From NCBI GenBank assembly GCA_031292035.1, contig JARLHX010000436.1:1-64000 (forward strand): a stretch of 64,000 bases of DNA. Reading direction: 5' to 3'. Both the position numbers and the translations under genes were made by a program. Below the pieces are notes generated by a model, which searched no databases, had not been told where the DNA came from, and saw only the letters and a list, made by a program, of their open reading frames with translations. Source of the DNA: Negativicutes bacterium. Lineage in GTDB: Bacteria; Bacillota_C; Negativicutes; Sporomusales_B; JARLHX01. Shown here one piece after another: positions 16,528 through 26,069 of this stretch (position 1 is its first letter; each line of letters starts with the position of its first letter).

Positions 16528-17437
16528 GCTGGCCCTGTGGCAGGCCAACTATGTGGCCGAGGCCATCCGCCGCCGCCATCCGACTATGGAAGTAATTATC
16601 AAACATATTGTGACCACCGGAGACCGGATCCTGGATGTGCCGCTGGCGAAAATCGGCGGCAAAGGATTGTTTACTAAGGAGCTGGAAAAAGAACTGCTGA
16701 CCGGTGAAATCGACCTGGCGGTCCACAGTTTAAAGGACATGCCGACCGAACTGCCGCCAGGACTGACCCTCGGGGCGATCACCGAGCGGCTGGACGCTGG
16801 CGACGCTCTGATCAGCCCCCGCTATAAGACCATTGATCAGCTGCCTCCAGGGGCGCGGGTCGGCACTTCCAGCCTGAGGCGCAAGGCCCAGCTTTTGGCT
16901 TATCGGCCTGATCTTTGCATAACCGATTTGCGCGGCAATCTGGATACACGACTGGCCAAGCTGCTCGGTCAGGAGCTGGACGCCATTCTGTTGGCGGTAG
17001 CCGGGCTCAAGCGGCTGGGGTGGGAAGAGCGCATCACTCAGATTCTGCCCCAAGAAATTTGTCTGCCTGCGGTGGGACAAGGGGCGCTGGCCATTGAAAC
17101 CCGCGCTGACGATGCGGCCCTGCTGGAAGTGCTGACTTTCCTGCATCATGAGGAAACAGCGGCGGCGGTTACTGCTGAACGAGCTTACCTGAACGAACTG
17201 GAGGGCGGCTGCCAGGTGCCGATTGGGGTGTACGGCAGGATCGAAGCCGGTCGACTGCGCCTGGATGCCGTCATTTTATCGGCTGACGGCCGTAAGAGTC
17301 TGCGGGACAGTACCGCGGGCGAGCCGGTCGAAGCGGCGGTCCTCGGACGGGAATTGGCTCAGCGGATGTTTGCTGCCGGCGGACGGGAGATCCTGGCCGA
17401 ACTGACGACGGCTTGCGACAAGGAGGAAAAGCTGTGA
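16490..17437 (+). CDS. hemC: hydroxymethylbilane synthase (porphobilinogen deaminase)
   Basis: A 315-residue enzyme that polymerises four porphobilinogens into hydroxymethylbilane. Features are the N-terminal VVGTRGSKLALWQ, the VHSLKDMPTE catalytic segment, GTSSLRRKAQL, and the dipyrromethane-cofactor cysteine, Cys241, in LEGGCQVPIG. GTG start. It overlaps hemA upstream and its TGA overlaps the GTG of the next gene, which indicates translational coupling. Length is normal for the family. Confidence 0.97.
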   Translation: MSEKLVVGTRGSKLALWQANYVAEAIRRRHPTMEVIIKHIVTTGDRILDVPLAKIGGKGLFTKELEKELLTGEIDLAVHSLKDMPTELPPGLTLGAITERLDAGDALISPRYKTIDQLPPGARVGTSSLRRKAQLLAYRPDLCITDLRGNLDTRLAKLLGQELDAILLAVAGLKRLGWEERITQILPQEICLPAVGQGALAIETRADDAALLEVLTFLHHEETAAAVTAERAYLNELEGGCQVPIGVYGRIEAGRLRLDAVILSADGRKSLRDSTAGEPVEAAVLGRELAQRMFAAGGREILAELTTACDKEEKL

Positions 17438-18960
17438 ACCGAGGAATAGTCTATCTTGTGGGCGCCGGTCCCGGCGACTATGAACTGATCAGCCTGAAAG
17501 GGCTGGAATATATCAAACAGGCGGAAACCATCGTCTATGACCGTCTGGCGGATGAGAGGCTGCTGGCCTTTGCCCGTCCGGATGTCGAGCTGATCTATGT
17601 CGGCAAGGCTTCCAGCGACCACACCCTGCGGCAGGAAGATATCAACCGCCTGTTGGTGGATAAGGCCAAGGAAGGCAAGACGGTAGTGAGGCTCAAAGGG
17701 GGCGACCCTTTTGTTTTCGGACGGGGCGGCGAAGAGGCGCTGGAACTGGAAGCAGCCGGCATCCCCTTTGAAGTGGTGCCTGGCATTACTTCGGCCATCG
17801 CGGTACCGGCCTATGCCGGCATCCCAGTCACCCATCGCGGCATCGCCACCTCTTTTACGGTAATTACCGGGCATGAAGATCCGACCAAGACCGAGTCGAC
17901 CATCCGGTGGGACAAACTGGCTATGGGAGCCGATACCCTGATTTTTCTCATGGGAGTCGAGAATCTACCGCATATCACAACCAAACTGATCGAACACGGG
18001 CGGGCCTCGGGCACCCCGGCGGCAGTCATCCGCTGGGGCACCAAACCTGATCAGAGGGTCCTTGTCACTACCGTGGCCGAGGCGGCAGCCGAAGTCGCCC
18101 GCCAGAACATAAAGCCGCCGGCAATTTTCATTGTCGGCGAAGTGGTAACCTTGCGCGAGAAGCTGGCCTGGTTCGACCGGCGGCCGCTGTTCGGCAAGAA
18201 GATGCTGGTAACCCGGGCGCGGGAGCAGGCCAGTGTGCTGACTGCCGCCCTGGAGAAGCTGGGGGCCGAGTGTATCGAGGCTCCGGCCATCGCGATTATT
18301 CCACCGGAAAGTTACGCCGCCCTGGATGCGGCTTTGACCGAATTGAAAAGTTATCAGTGGCTGATTTTCACCAGTGTTAACGGCGTGGAGCATTTTTTCC
18401 GTCGTCTCCGGCATGCCGGCCACGACGTCCGCGCTCTTGGAGGCATCAAGGTGGCGGCCATCGGCGCGCTGACAGCCGCGAGGCTGCGGGAGTTCGGCGT
18501 ATTGGCCGATGTTGTGCCACTGGAATTCAGGGCCGAAGGGGTTGTGGCCGCCCTCATCGGCATGATCGAACCCGGAATGCGGGTGCTCATCCCCCGGGCG
18601 GCAGTGGCCCGTGATCTGTTGCCTGAAGAACTGGTGAAAATGGGGGCCGAAGTCAACGTCGTCGAAGCCTACCGCACAGTAACCGGCGACAGCGACGGCA
18701 AGCTGCTGGCTGCCAAGCTCGCCGCCGGTGAAATCGATTTAATTACATTTACCAGCTCATCGACAGTAACCAATCTGCTGGCTATCTTAGGCCCGGATGC
18801 TGCCACATTGGTGGCAGCGGCGAAAGCGGCCTGTATCGGTCCGATTACGGCGTCGACCTGTCTGGAACACAAGATTCAACCTGACGTCATCGCCGAGGAG
18901 TATACCATTTCTGGCCTGGTGCAGGCCATCTGCGATTATTACAGGGAGGGATCGGCATGA
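17434..18960 (+). CDS. cobA-hemD: uroporphyrinogen-III C-methyltransferase / uroporphyrinogen-III synthase fusion
   Basis: A 508-residue fusion. The N-terminal half (about 1-245) is an SAM-dependent SUMT: VYLVGAGPGDYELISLKG, VRLKGGDPFVFGRGGEE and the VTHRGIATSFTVITGH segment. The C-terminal half (about 250-508) is HemD-like, starting at LFGKKMLVTRAREQ and including WLIFTSVNGVEHFF. It cyclises hydroxymethylbilane to uroporphyrinogen III and methylates it to precorrin-2, the branch to siroheme and corrinoids. The GTG at 17434 after AAGGAGG, overlapping the hemC stop, is preferred over an upstream in-frame start. This fusion is common in Clostridia and Negativicutes. Confidence 0.96.
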   Translation: MNRGIVYLVGAGPGDYELISLKGLEYIKQAETIVYDRLADERLLAFARPDVELIYVGKASSDHTLRQEDINRLLVDKAKEGKTVVRLKGGDPFVFGRGGEEALELEAAGIPFEVVPGITSAIAVPAYAGIPVTHRGIATSFTVITGHEDPTKTESTIRWDKLAMGADTLIFLMGVENLPHITTKLIEHGRASGTPAAVIRWGTKPDQRVLVTTVAEAAAEVARQNIKPPAIFIVGEVVTLREKLAWFDRRPLFGKKMLVTRAREQASVLTAALEKLGAECIEAPAIAIIPPESYAALDAALTELKSYQWLIFTSVNGVEHFFRRLRHAGHDVRALGGIKVAAIGALTAARLREFGVLADVVPLEFRAEGVVAALIGMIEPGMRVLIPRAAVARDLLPEELVKMGAEVNVVEAYRTVTGDSDGKLLAAKLAAGEIDLITFTSSSTVTNLLAILGPDAATLVAAAKAACIGPITASTCLEHKIQPDVIAEEYTISGLVQAICDYYREGSA

Positions 18961-19934
18961 TGAGTCCGCTTGTACGTCCGCGCCGTCTGAGGGCGTCGGC
19001 CAGGATCCGCACCATGGTGCGGGAAACCCTGATCACTCCGGCCGACTTTGTCTATCCGCTATTTATCGTGCCTGGACAGAAGGTAAAGAATGAGATTGCC
19101 CCGATGCCGGGCGTTTATCACCTGTCAGCCGACATGGCGGTTGAGGCGGCCCGCGAGGTCTATGACCTCGGCATTCCGGCGGTGCTGGTTTTTGGCCTGC
19201 CGGAGTACAAAGATGAGCGGGGTTCCAGCGCATGGGATCCGGCCAGCCCGGTGCAGCAGGCCATCAGCCGCATTAAGGCTGCACTGCCTGAGTTGATAGT
19301 GATCAGTGATGTCTGTCTGTGCGAATATACCAACCACGGCCACTGCGGCCTGATAAAAAACGGCCAGGTGGACAACGACTCTTCCCTGGATTTGCTGGCT
19401 GATACCGCCCTCAGTCACGTCGTCGCCGGAGCAGACATGGTGGCCCCGTCGGACATGATGGACGGACGGGTACTGGCCATCCGCCGTAAACTGGACGAAA
19501 ACGGCTGCCATCAGGCAAGCATCATGGCCTACTCTGCCAAATACGCCTCGGCTTACTATGGGCCTTTCCGCGAGGCAGCCGATTCGGCGCCCCAGTTCGG
19601 CGACCGCCGCGGCTACCAGATGGATCCAGCCAATGGACGCGAAGCGCTGCGCGAAGTGGCGCTCGATGTCGGGGAAGGCGCCGATATCATCATGGTCAAA
19701 CCGGCACTGGCCTATCTGGATATCATCCGCCAGGTGAGGGATAGTGTCGACCTGCCGGTGGCAGCCTATAATGTCAGCGGCGAATACGCCATGGTCAAGG
19801 CGGCGGCGGCCAACGGCTGGGTCGAAGAGCAGCGCATCGTGCTGGAGACGCTGACCGGCATCAAGCGAGCCGGCGCAGATATTATTATTACCTATCACGC
19901 CCTTGATGCAGTTCGTTGGCTTAACGGCGGCTGA
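18957..19934 (+). CDS. hemB: porphobilinogen synthase (5-aminolevulinate dehydratase)
   Basis: A 325-residue enzyme that condenses two 5-aminolevulinate molecules to porphobilinogen. The two active-site lysines are Lys195 (in MAYSAKYAS) and Lys248 (in MVKPALAYLD). The metal-binding stretch DVCLCEYTNHGHCG has three cysteines, so this is a Zn2+-type enzyme. Its ATG overlaps the preceding TGA. It is the fifth gene of the operon. Confidence 0.97.
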   Translation: MMSPLVRPRRLRASARIRTMVRETLITPADFVYPLFIVPGQKVKNEIAPMPGVYHLSADMAVEAAREVYDLGIPAVLVFGLPEYKDERGSSAWDPASPVQQAISRIKAALPELIVISDVCLCEYTNHGHCGLIKNGQVDNDSSLDLLADTALSHVVAGADMVAPSDMMDGRVLAIRRKLDENGCHQASIMAYSAKYASAYYGPFREAADSAPQFGDRRGYQMDPANGREALREVALDVGEGADIIMVKPALAYLDIIRQVRDSVDLPVAAYNVSGEYAMVKAAAANGWVEEQRIVLETLTGIKRAGADIIITYHALDAVRWLNGG

Positions 19935-19972
19935 TCGACCGCTAGCTGGTTTATTGATTAGGAGGGAAATCC

Positions 19973-21283
19973 ATGGCATTTTCATTGGAAAAATCGGCGC
20001 AGGCATTTGCCATAGCCAAACAGCACATACCGGGTGGGGTCAACAGCCCGGTACGCTCCTACCGCGGCGTGGGCGGAACACCGCCCTTCATCGCTTCCGC
20101 CTCAGGCAGCAAGCTGCGGGATATTGACGGCAACGAATACATCGACTATGTCGGTTCCTGGGGGCCGATGATTTTGGGACACGCCCATTCGGCAGTGAAC
20201 GAGGCCCTGCGTGAAGCGCTGGTCCGCGGGACTAGCTATGGCGCGCCCACCTTGCTGGAAACCGAGCTGGCCGAAATGGTCAAGGCCGCCGTTCCTTCGA
20301 TGGATCTGGTGCGGATGGTTAACTCAGGCACAGAGGCGACGATGAGCGCCCTGCGCCTGGCTAGGGCCTACACCAAACGCAGCAAAATCATTAAATTCGC
20401 CGGCTGCTATCACGGTCATCATGACAGCCTGCTGGTCAAAGCCGGTTCGGGAGCGATGACCCTCGGTGTGCCTGATAGCCCCGGCGTCCCCGACAGCATC
20501 GCCGCCAGCACCATCACTGTCGGTTATAACGACGTCGCCGGCCTGGCAGAGGCCTTCAGCCGCTATGGCGAGGAAATCGCCGCAGTTATCATCGAGCCGG
20601 TTCCTGGCAATATGGGACTGATTTTGCCGCAGAAGGGCTACTTGGATAAGGTGCGGGAGATCACCGCCCGCTATGGAGCGCTGCTGATTTTCGACGAGGT
20701 CATGTCCGGGTTCCGGGTGGCCTATGGCGGCGCGCAGGCGGTTTATAACATCAAGCCTGATCTTACCTGCCTCGGCAAGGTCATCGGCGGCGGTCTGCCG
20801 GTTGGGGCCTACGGCGGCCGACGGGAGATCATGGAAAATATCGCACCGGCCGGACCGGTTTACCAAGCCGGGACCCTCAGCGGCAATCCGCTGGCAATGA
20901 CAGCCGGCATCACCACCCTGCGCATCCTTGCCGAGACGCCGGACTACTATCAGCAGCTGACCGACAAGACGACCATGCTGTGCGACGGCATCAAGGCCCA
21001 GGCGAAAAAATTCGGCTATCATCTGCAGTTTCATCAGGCGGGATCGATGTTCTGCCTCTTCTTCAGCGAAAAACCGGTGTACGACTATGACAGTGCCAAG
21101 CAGTCGGATGTCGAGGCCTTCAACCTCTATTTCCACGCCATGCTGGAGCAGGGCGTCTATCTGGCTCCCTCCCAGTTCGAAGCCGGGTTCATGTCGTCGG
21201 CCCATTCCGAACAGGATATTGTCGAGACCATTGCCGCCAGCGCGGCGGCCTTTGCCAAAGTCGCGGCAGCAAAGCAAAAATAA
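19973..21283 (+). CDS. hemL: glutamate-1-semialdehyde 2,1-aminomutase
   Basis: A 436-residue PLP-dependent class III aminotransferase-like enzyme that converts glutamate-1-semialdehyde to 5-aminolevulinate. The Schiff-base lysine is Lys269 in [17 protein letters not shown]; the N-terminal [11 protein letters not shown] and the [14 protein letters not shown] segment are family-specific. The ATG has a perfect AGGAGGG site. It ends the tetrapyrrole operon, which thus contains all steps from Glu-tRNA to uroporphyrinogen III plus siroheme, but none of the later heme steps. Confidence 0.97.
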   Translation: MAFSLEKSAQAFAIAKQHIPGGVNSPVRSYRGVGGTPPFIASASGSKLRDIDGNEYIDYVGSWGPMILGHAHSAVNEALREALVRGTSYGAPTLLETELAEMVKAAVPSMDLVRMVNSGTEATMSALRLARAYTKRSKIIKFAGCYHGHHDSLLVKAGSGAMTLGVPDSPGVPDSIAASTITVGYNDVAGLAEAFSRYGEEIAAVIIEPVPGNMGLILPQKGYLDKVREITARYGALLIFDEVMSGFRVAYGGAQAVYNIKPDLTCLGKVIGGGLPVGAYGGRREIMENIAPAGPVYQAGTLSGNPLAMTAGITTLRILAETPDYYQQLTDKTTMLCDGIKAQAKKFGYHLQFHQAGSMFCLFFSEKPVYDYDSAKQSDVEAFNLYFHAMLEQGVYLAPSQFEAGFMSSAHSEQDIVETIAASAAAFAKVAAAKQK

Positions 21284-21288
21284 AGCCG

Positions 21289-21322
21289 GCAAAAGCAGCC
21301 CAATGATTGGGCTGCTTTTTTC
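21289..21322 (+). terminator. terminator of the tetrapyrrole operon
   Basis: A 14-bp near-perfect stem (AAAAGCAGCCCAAT / TTGGGCTGCTTTT) followed by six T, a few bases after the hemL stop. Confidence 0.92.
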
Positions 21323-21528
21323 TTTGTTATGGCATTTGGTGCAGGACACTCCGCTGCTCCCGGACGCTGTGCAATTTGCCTCGAGCAAAGAGAATATTTT
21401 TTTGCTAATTCCACAATATTTAGTAGGATTTTCCTGAAAAATGTATAATTATATACAAGTAAAGCCCAAAAAGGGTATTTATTCCCTGCGGATTTTCCGG
21501 ACAAACTAGTTGGGATGGTGGCGCCTAG

Positions 21529-22572
21529 ATGCAGGATAGGAAGATTGCCGGTCACGCGACAGGCAGTGCCGAATACCTTCAAGTGCTTCCCCGAAGAGCC
21601 AGTGCTGTTTTGGCGTTGTTTGTCGCCCTCAATGCCTGGCTTCAAGGCGGCCTGACCTGGCAATGGGTCACCGGACTGGCTACGGTATATGCTGTCTATC
21701 ATCTTAGCTTGGGCCGCCGCAAGTCTTTACCTGGGGGAACCGAGCTCCTGATTAGCCTGGCAGTCTGTGCCGGTCTTACCTATTTGCAGGCCGGGTATAG
21801 CAGTGCACTGTTTCATATTCTGCTGCTGCAGATGGCTCTCAGAGTCGGCCGGAGCAAGATAAAGCGAGTGGCGCTATTAGTCGGCACCGCCTACTTGGCA
21901 GCAATGCTGGCGACAAAAGGCAGTTTGGCGACTGCCGTCATCATGGAGTTTTGCGCCAATCTGATTGGTTTCGGGTTGTTGACCTATGCCGTCATCTATG
22001 TCGACTCTATCGTGGTCAAACAGGCCAAAGACGACCGGCAAATGCTGGACCTCATCCAGCAAAATGACCGCAACTACCGGATGGCGCTGACCGATTCCAT
22101 GACCGGCCTCTATAATCACCGGGCCTATAAGGAAAAAATTGATGGCCTGTCCCAATATGTTTTGCTGATTATTGATATCGATCATTTCAAAAAACTCAAT
22201 GACAGCTTTGGCCATTTGGTCGGAGATAAAGTGCTGATTACCATCGGCAATATTATCAAACTAAGCGTCCGCGGCGGCGACCTGGCTTTTCGCTATGGCG
22301 GGGAGGAATTTGTCGTGGTCCTGCCAGGCACGGCTGCTCAAATTGGACTAAAAATCGCCGAGCGACTGCGCCAAAAGGTGGCCGAGTGGCCCTTCGAGCA
22401 AACTGCCGTTACCATCAGCGTCGGTATGGCGGTCAAAAAACCGGGAATGAACAGTCAGGCGGTTTTTGAACAAGCGGATACCGCTCTCTATCAAGCCAAA
22501 CAGTCTGGGCGGAACAAGGTACAGACGTTCAGCAAAACGACTGGCGAAGTTTCGGCCAAATTCGGCATGTAG
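21529..22572 (+). CDS. membrane diguanylate cyclase (GGDEF)
   Basis: A 347-residue protein with about five or six N-terminal hydrophobic segments (residues 25-165) and a C-terminal GGDEF domain (about 185-335). The active-site loop is GGEEF (257-261), so it should make c-di-GMP from two GTP. An RxxD inhibitory I-site stands five residues upstream (RGGD), implying feedback control. DSMTGLYNHRAY and DIDHFKKLNDSFGH are intact nucleotide and metal-binding segments. A TATAAT lies at 21444-21449, without a clear -35. It is 9 bp from the Crp/Fnr gene. It could supply the c-di-GMP read by the riboswitch near 45.6 kb (inference). Confidence 0.93.
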   Translation: MQDRKIAGHATGSAEYLQVLPRRASAVLALFVALNAWLQGGLTWQWVTGLATVYAVYHLSLGRRKSLPGGTELLISLAVCAGLTYLQAGYSSALFHILLLQMALRVGRSKIKRVALLVGTAYLAAMLATKGSLATAVIMEFCANLIGFGLLTYAVIYVDSIVVKQAKDDRQMLDLIQQNDRNYRMALTDSMTGLYNHRAYKEKIDGLSQYVLLIIDIDHFKKLNDSFGHLVGDKVLITIGNIIKLSVRGGDLAFRYGGEEFVVVLPGTAAQIGLKIAERLRQKVAEWPFEQTAVTISVGMAVKKPGMNSQAVFEQADTALYQAKQSGRNKVQTFSKTTGEVSAKFGM

Positions 22573-22581
22573 GGGAAAAAG

Positions 22582-23262
22582 ATGACATTACAATACTTAA
22601 AAAAAATCCCGGTTTTCGCCGACTTGGCCGAAGCGCAGCTAGCCCTGATCGCAGAGCGTACCATCGAGCGCGCCTATCGGCGGGGGGCGGTGATTTTCCT
22701 GGAAGGCGAACCAGGCGATGGGTTCCATTATGTGAAAAGCGGGAAAGTCAAAATTGTTCGGGCGACAGACGACGGACGGGAGCATATTGTTAAACTGCTA
22801 ATCCCGGGGGACATTTTTGCCGAGGTACTGCTGTTTAATAACCGTTCTTATCCTGCCACAGCCATTGCGACTGAGGATTCCGAGATCGGCACCATCAAAA
22901 ACGTTGATCTTGAGAAGCTGGTTCTTACCAACAACGCCTTGGCCCTTCAACTGATCAAGGCCCTCAGCCAGCGATTGCTCTATGCCCAGCAAAAAATCAA
23001 GAACCTTGCCCTTAGCGATGTTTTGGCCCGAACCGCTGAAACGCTGCTTCGCCTGGGGGCTGAACACGGCGAAACCAGGCCGGACGGGAAGATCGCCATC
23101 ACACTAGAAATGTCGCGCCAGGACTTGGCCAGTCTGGTCGGTACCACCCGGGAAACGGTGACCAGGACGCTAAGTTCGCTAAAAAAAGAAAAAATCATCG
23201 ACTTTGACGGACAGAAGATGATTCTTCTTCGGCCAGACAAGTTGACAAGTTATAGTCAGTAA
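22582..23262 (+). CDS. Crp/Fnr family transcriptional regulator
   Basis: A 226-residue regulator: an N-terminal cyclic-nucleotide-binding-like beta-roll (about 8-125), a long dimerisation helix and a C-terminal winged helix whose recognition region is SRQDLASLVGTTRETVTRTLSSL. There is no N-terminal cysteine cluster for an Fe-S centre, so it is not a classical FNR. The ligand is unknown. It is probably co-transcribed with the GGDEF gene and followed by a terminator. Confidence 0.92.
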   Translation: MTLQYLKKIPVFADLAEAQLALIAERTIERAYRRGAVIFLEGEPGDGFHYVKSGKVKIVRATDDGREHIVKLLIPGDIFAEVLLFNNRSYPATAIATEDSEIGTIKNVDLEKLVLTNNALALQLIKALSQRLLYAQQKIKNLALSDVLARTAETLLRLGAEHGETRPDGKIAITLEMSRQDLASLVGTTRETVTRTLSSLKKEKIIDFDGQKMILLRPDKLTSYSQ

Positions 23263-23295
23263 AAAAGGGTAGCATTGATGCTACCCTTTTTCTTC
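23261..23295. terminator. bidirectional terminator
   Basis: A 13-bp perfect stem (AAAAGGGTAGCAT / ATGCTACCCTTTT, 2-nt centre) with T-runs in both directions, between the convergent crp-type and FtsA-like genes. Confidence 0.9.
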
Positions 23296-23296
23296 T

Positions 23297-25441
23297 TTAT
23301 TTAAGGTCGCGGCGGGCAAGAATTTTGATTTCCATCTTATCGCCGTTCTTCACTGGAGTGGTGTATTCTGCCGGTTGGCCATTCAGCAAAATGTCGATGC
23401 GGGAGGCAGCCGGTAATGAACGAGGGTCGAATTCCGCCGCCAGCAACACATCACTGACCATCGGCAGTACTTCATAGCAGGCGTATTCGATCGAACTGCC
23501 GGGCTGGGCCGGGTCGGTCGGCTTAGCCGGTTTGCCGCTGAGGGAGAAGGTGTAGCGCCGGATGGGAACCCGGCACTTGCTGTCATTGAACAGCACGGTA
23601 TAACATTCCACCGCCTGCTCGTCAAGACCGAGCAATTCGGCCAGCGTGGGCAATGCCAGGGGCGGGATGCTGATCATGTCATTGTCGCGTAGCGGGGTTG
23701 TCAGTTCGGCTTTTGCGCCGTTGACGGTGTATTCTGAACGGCGTCGGTAGGAGCGCTCAATCCCATTGATGATATAGCGGTGCTCTTCCGCCTCGGTGGC
23801 CATTCCGGCCAGCGAGAGTACTTCCGCCAGGGTAGCAGGCGGCCGGCAGACGATTTGATCGCGGTCACTCAGCTTGGTTGTAGCGTCCGCCGGGGAAGCG
23901 TTAATGGTAATCAGCGGTCCGAGGGTGACAAGATCGTCGTTGATCATCAGCGTGTACGGCCCGGGGATGGCGGCGATATCTTTGAGTACCGGAGAGGGAG
24001 CTTCGCCGTCGCAGCCCTTCTCAACCGTAAGGATGTCGCCTTCCTTCAGCAGATCGCTGAAGGAAGCGTGAGCACCATTCACCTTGATGTTGCCGCTCTG
24101 ACCGAGACTACCGGGGATGAATTCTTTTTTGCCGTTGATGGTGACTGTGATTCCGAGGCCCGGCCGACCGTGGAGACTGCGGACTTCGATGCCAGCCACC
24201 AAAAGGGCGTCTGCCACCGATAGTTTGCCTAAATTGAATAGTCGCAGCGGTTGGCCGTTCAGGGTTACATGAATGAAATTGAGTGTCCGGCTGCCAGCCA
24301 GTTTCAAGATGCCGAGCGGGGTTACGCCGTCAGGGGCGCAAAGGGCCGGCGGGACGGCAGCAATGCCGTCGACGGTGTCCGGCCGCCTGATGGCTACTCG
24401 GGAAGGGGCAATCCCCAGCGCCGCTGCTAGCTGCTCCGGCAGGCACGGGGTTAGCGAGCCGCCGCCTACCAGCAGCACAGCCTGGGGTGTTGTTGCGTTT
24501 AGGGCGGTAATTTGCGTGGCGATGGCCTCGGCCAACTGCGTCACTGCCGGGACAATCTGTTCGACTATTTTTTCTGCCTCAAGCTTGTGGGTTACGCCCA
24601 GGATGTCGGTGAAAGTCACTTTTTTATTTTTGGTGCCGAGTTGGCGCTTCAGCGGCTCGGCGACTTTAAAGTCGAGGAGGTATTCTTGCGAAAGGGCTTC
24701 GGTGATTTCGTCGCCGGCACATGGAACCATTCCATAACCGATAACCGAACCATTCTTGGTTATGGCCACGTCGGAAGTACCTGCACCGACATCAACCAAC
24801 GCCAGGTTAAGATGCCGCATGGTGGGAGGGATGAGAACGCTGATCGCGGCGATTGGCTCAAGGGTCAAAGTGGCGATTTCCAGACCGACTTGTTGGACTG
24901 CAGCCTGCAGGGAATCGATGACTTGCCGCGGCAAAAAGGTGGCAATTAACTCGATGCTGGAGGCTTTTCCGCGTTGCCCTACCAGGGTTTTGATGGTGTT
25001 GCCGTCCAAGGCGAAGCGAACCACGCTATAGCCCACGCAATAGTAACTGGCCGGATCCTCCACGGCGTTGCCGGTAGCCAGTTGATGCTGGGCCGCCTGG
25101 ATGGCCGCCAGCTCCAAAGCTCGTTCGTCGTCAGCGGAAAGGATGCCGCGCCCGGTGCAGTCGATTTCCGCTTCAGCCCGGACAGTACACAAAGCCCGTC
25201 CTGCAGCCGCAACCGAAACCTTTTTCAGGGGGCCGACTATTTCCGTCAGGCTGGCTGTCACCCGTCCCAAAACCAGCGCAACTTCAGGAACGTCGTGAAT
25301 CTGTCCGTCGAGCATGGCCCGGGTAGTATGCTCCTGACGCTCCAAAGCCAGCACTTTAATGCCGTTGGCGGTTTGTTCTCCCACCAGGCCGACAACACTT
25401 CGGGTGCCGATATCTAAAGCAAATAGTAGTTGTTTTTCCAT
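23297..25441 (-). CDS. FtsA-like actin-family ATPase with C-terminal beta-grasp-like repeats
   Basis: A 714-residue protein. Residues about 1-380 form an actin/HSP70-fold ATPase of the FtsA/PilM type: FALDIGTRSVVGLV (phosphate 1), VDVGAGTSDVAI (phosphate 2) and VLLVGGGSLTPCL (adenosine). The remaining 330 residues hold several segments of the form V-T/L-N-G-x...DGD-x-I, for example ITVTINGKKE, IKVNGAHASF with LKEGDILTV, YTVNGAKAEL with LRDNDMISI, and ILLNGQPAEY with VKNGDKMEI, which look like tandem beta-grasp (SLBB/ThiS-like) domains. Ordinary FtsA is about 420 residues and ends in an amphipathic helix. The ATG at 25441 follows GAGGGAG; an in-frame ATG 7 codons upstream precedes that site. 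The role (cell shape, envelope or sporulation) is unknown. Confidence 0.8.
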   Translation of the reverse strand: MEKQLLFALDIGTRSVVGLVGEQTANGIKVLALERQEHTTRAMLDGQIHDVPEVALVLGRVTASLTEIVGPLKKVSVAAAGRALCTVRAEAEIDCTGRGILSADDERALELAAIQAAQHQLATGNAVEDPASYYCVGYSVVRFALDGNTIKTLVGQRGKASSIELIATFLPRQVIDSLQAAVQQVGLEIATLTLEPIAAISVLIPPTMRHLNLALVDVGAGTSDVAITKNGSVIGYGMVPCAGDEITEALSQEYLLDFKVAEPLKRQLGTKNKKVTFTDILGVTHKLEAEKIVEQIVPAVTQLAEAIATQITALNATTPQAVLLVGGGSLTPCLPEQLAAALGIAPSRVAIRRPDTVDGIAAVPPALCAPDGVTPLGILKLAGSRTLNFIHVTLNGQPLRLFNLGKLSVADALLVAGIEVRSLHGRPGLGITVTINGKKEFIPGSLGQSGNIKVNGAHASFSDLLKEGDILTVEKGCDGEAPSPVLKDIAAIPGPYTLMINDDLVTLGPLITINASPADATTKLSDRDQIVCRPPATLAEVLSLAGMATEAEEHRYIINGIERSYRRRSEYTVNGAKAELTTPLRDNDMISIPPLALPTLAELLGLDEQAVECYTVLFNDSKCRVPIRRYTFSLSGKPAKPTDPAQPGSSIEYACYEVLPMVSDVLLAAEFDPRSLPAASRIDILLNGQPAEYTTPVKNGDKMEIKILARRDLK

Positions 25442-25668
25442 CCCCGATGCTCCCTCAACCATTAACTAAGTATGAATTATCTTTTCTAGCTAAGTCAGCG
25501 ATTTCCTTTTCTGCCGTCACTAGCCACCGGTTTTTTGTCGAATTAATGAAAATAAAAAAATATAACCCCCGGCAGGAATTTCAAAAGGGGCAAACGAATA
25601 TATTAATAATAGATAATATGACCAAGTAATAAAACGTCTAAATATTCTATGAATAGGAGGAAAAAACA

Positions 25669-25827
25669 ATGAATTCGACGTGCTGGTGTGAACACCTCGG
25701 GATAGCATCCAAGTATACTCTATTAAAATATTGTTTTGATGGTCGCGAGGTTGTCCTCAAGGTCCAGACCTGGGTCTGCCCGGAATGTGGTGTCCATGGC
25801 TCAGACACCGAAATCGTTGCCTCGTAA
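25669..25827 (+). CDS. small cysteine-rich protein, 52 residues
   Basis: A short gene with a strong AGGAGG 7-8 nt before its ATG and its own downstream terminators. The product begins MNSTCWCEHLG and has a CPECG knuckle near its centre-right; four cysteines and two histidines could hold one Zn2+. I do not recognise a family. No membrane or signal segment. It lies alone between the FtsA-like gene and the cyclodeaminase gene. The strong translation signal and terminator make a real gene likely; function unknown. Confidence 0.65.
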   Translation: MNSTCWCEHLGIASKYTLLKYCFDGREVVLKVQTWVCPECGVHGSDTEIVAS

Positions 25828-25856
25828 GACGGCAATGCAATAGCGAATACCTTTAA

Positions 25857-25893
25857 AGTAGGACAGTCGGGTCGTCTGGCTGCCCTGCTTTTT
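25857..25893 (+). terminator. terminator of the small Cys-rich gene
   Basis: A GTAGGACAG / CTGCCCTGC stem (one mismatch, one G-T pair) with a 13-nt loop, followed by five T. Confidence 0.7.
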
Positions 25894-25914
25894 GCGTCTG
25901 CTCGGCACAACCGG

Positions 25915-25935
25915 AAAGACTGGTCAGTCTTTTTC
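25915..25935 (+). terminator. second hairpin terminator
   Basis: A 7-bp perfect stem (AAAGACT / AGTCTTT, loop GGTC) with a T-run; a backup terminator 20 nt after the first. Confidence 0.6.
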
Positions 25936-25963
25936 GCCAAAGGTATATTTAGGAGAGAATATC

Positions 25964-25972
25964 TGGTACAAT
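25964..25972 (+). promoter_or_regulatory. extended -10 promoter element before the cyclodeaminase gene
   Basis: TGGTACAAT has the extended TGN -10 form; no good -35 hexamer is present 17 nt upstream. It is the only promoter-like element between the terminators and the gene. Confidence 0.35.
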
Positions 25973-26069
25973 ATGGAGAGAAGCAATAGATAATGATTAT
26001 TATGGCTGGTGATTGGTCACAACTAAGCAGTAGCCGGTATCGTTATGCGATCAGTCAGAAGGAGGAATT

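Noticed and set aside
15304..16548. Long open frame antisense to hemA
   Set aside because: Shadow of a GC-rich real gene; no start signal and no recognisable domain.
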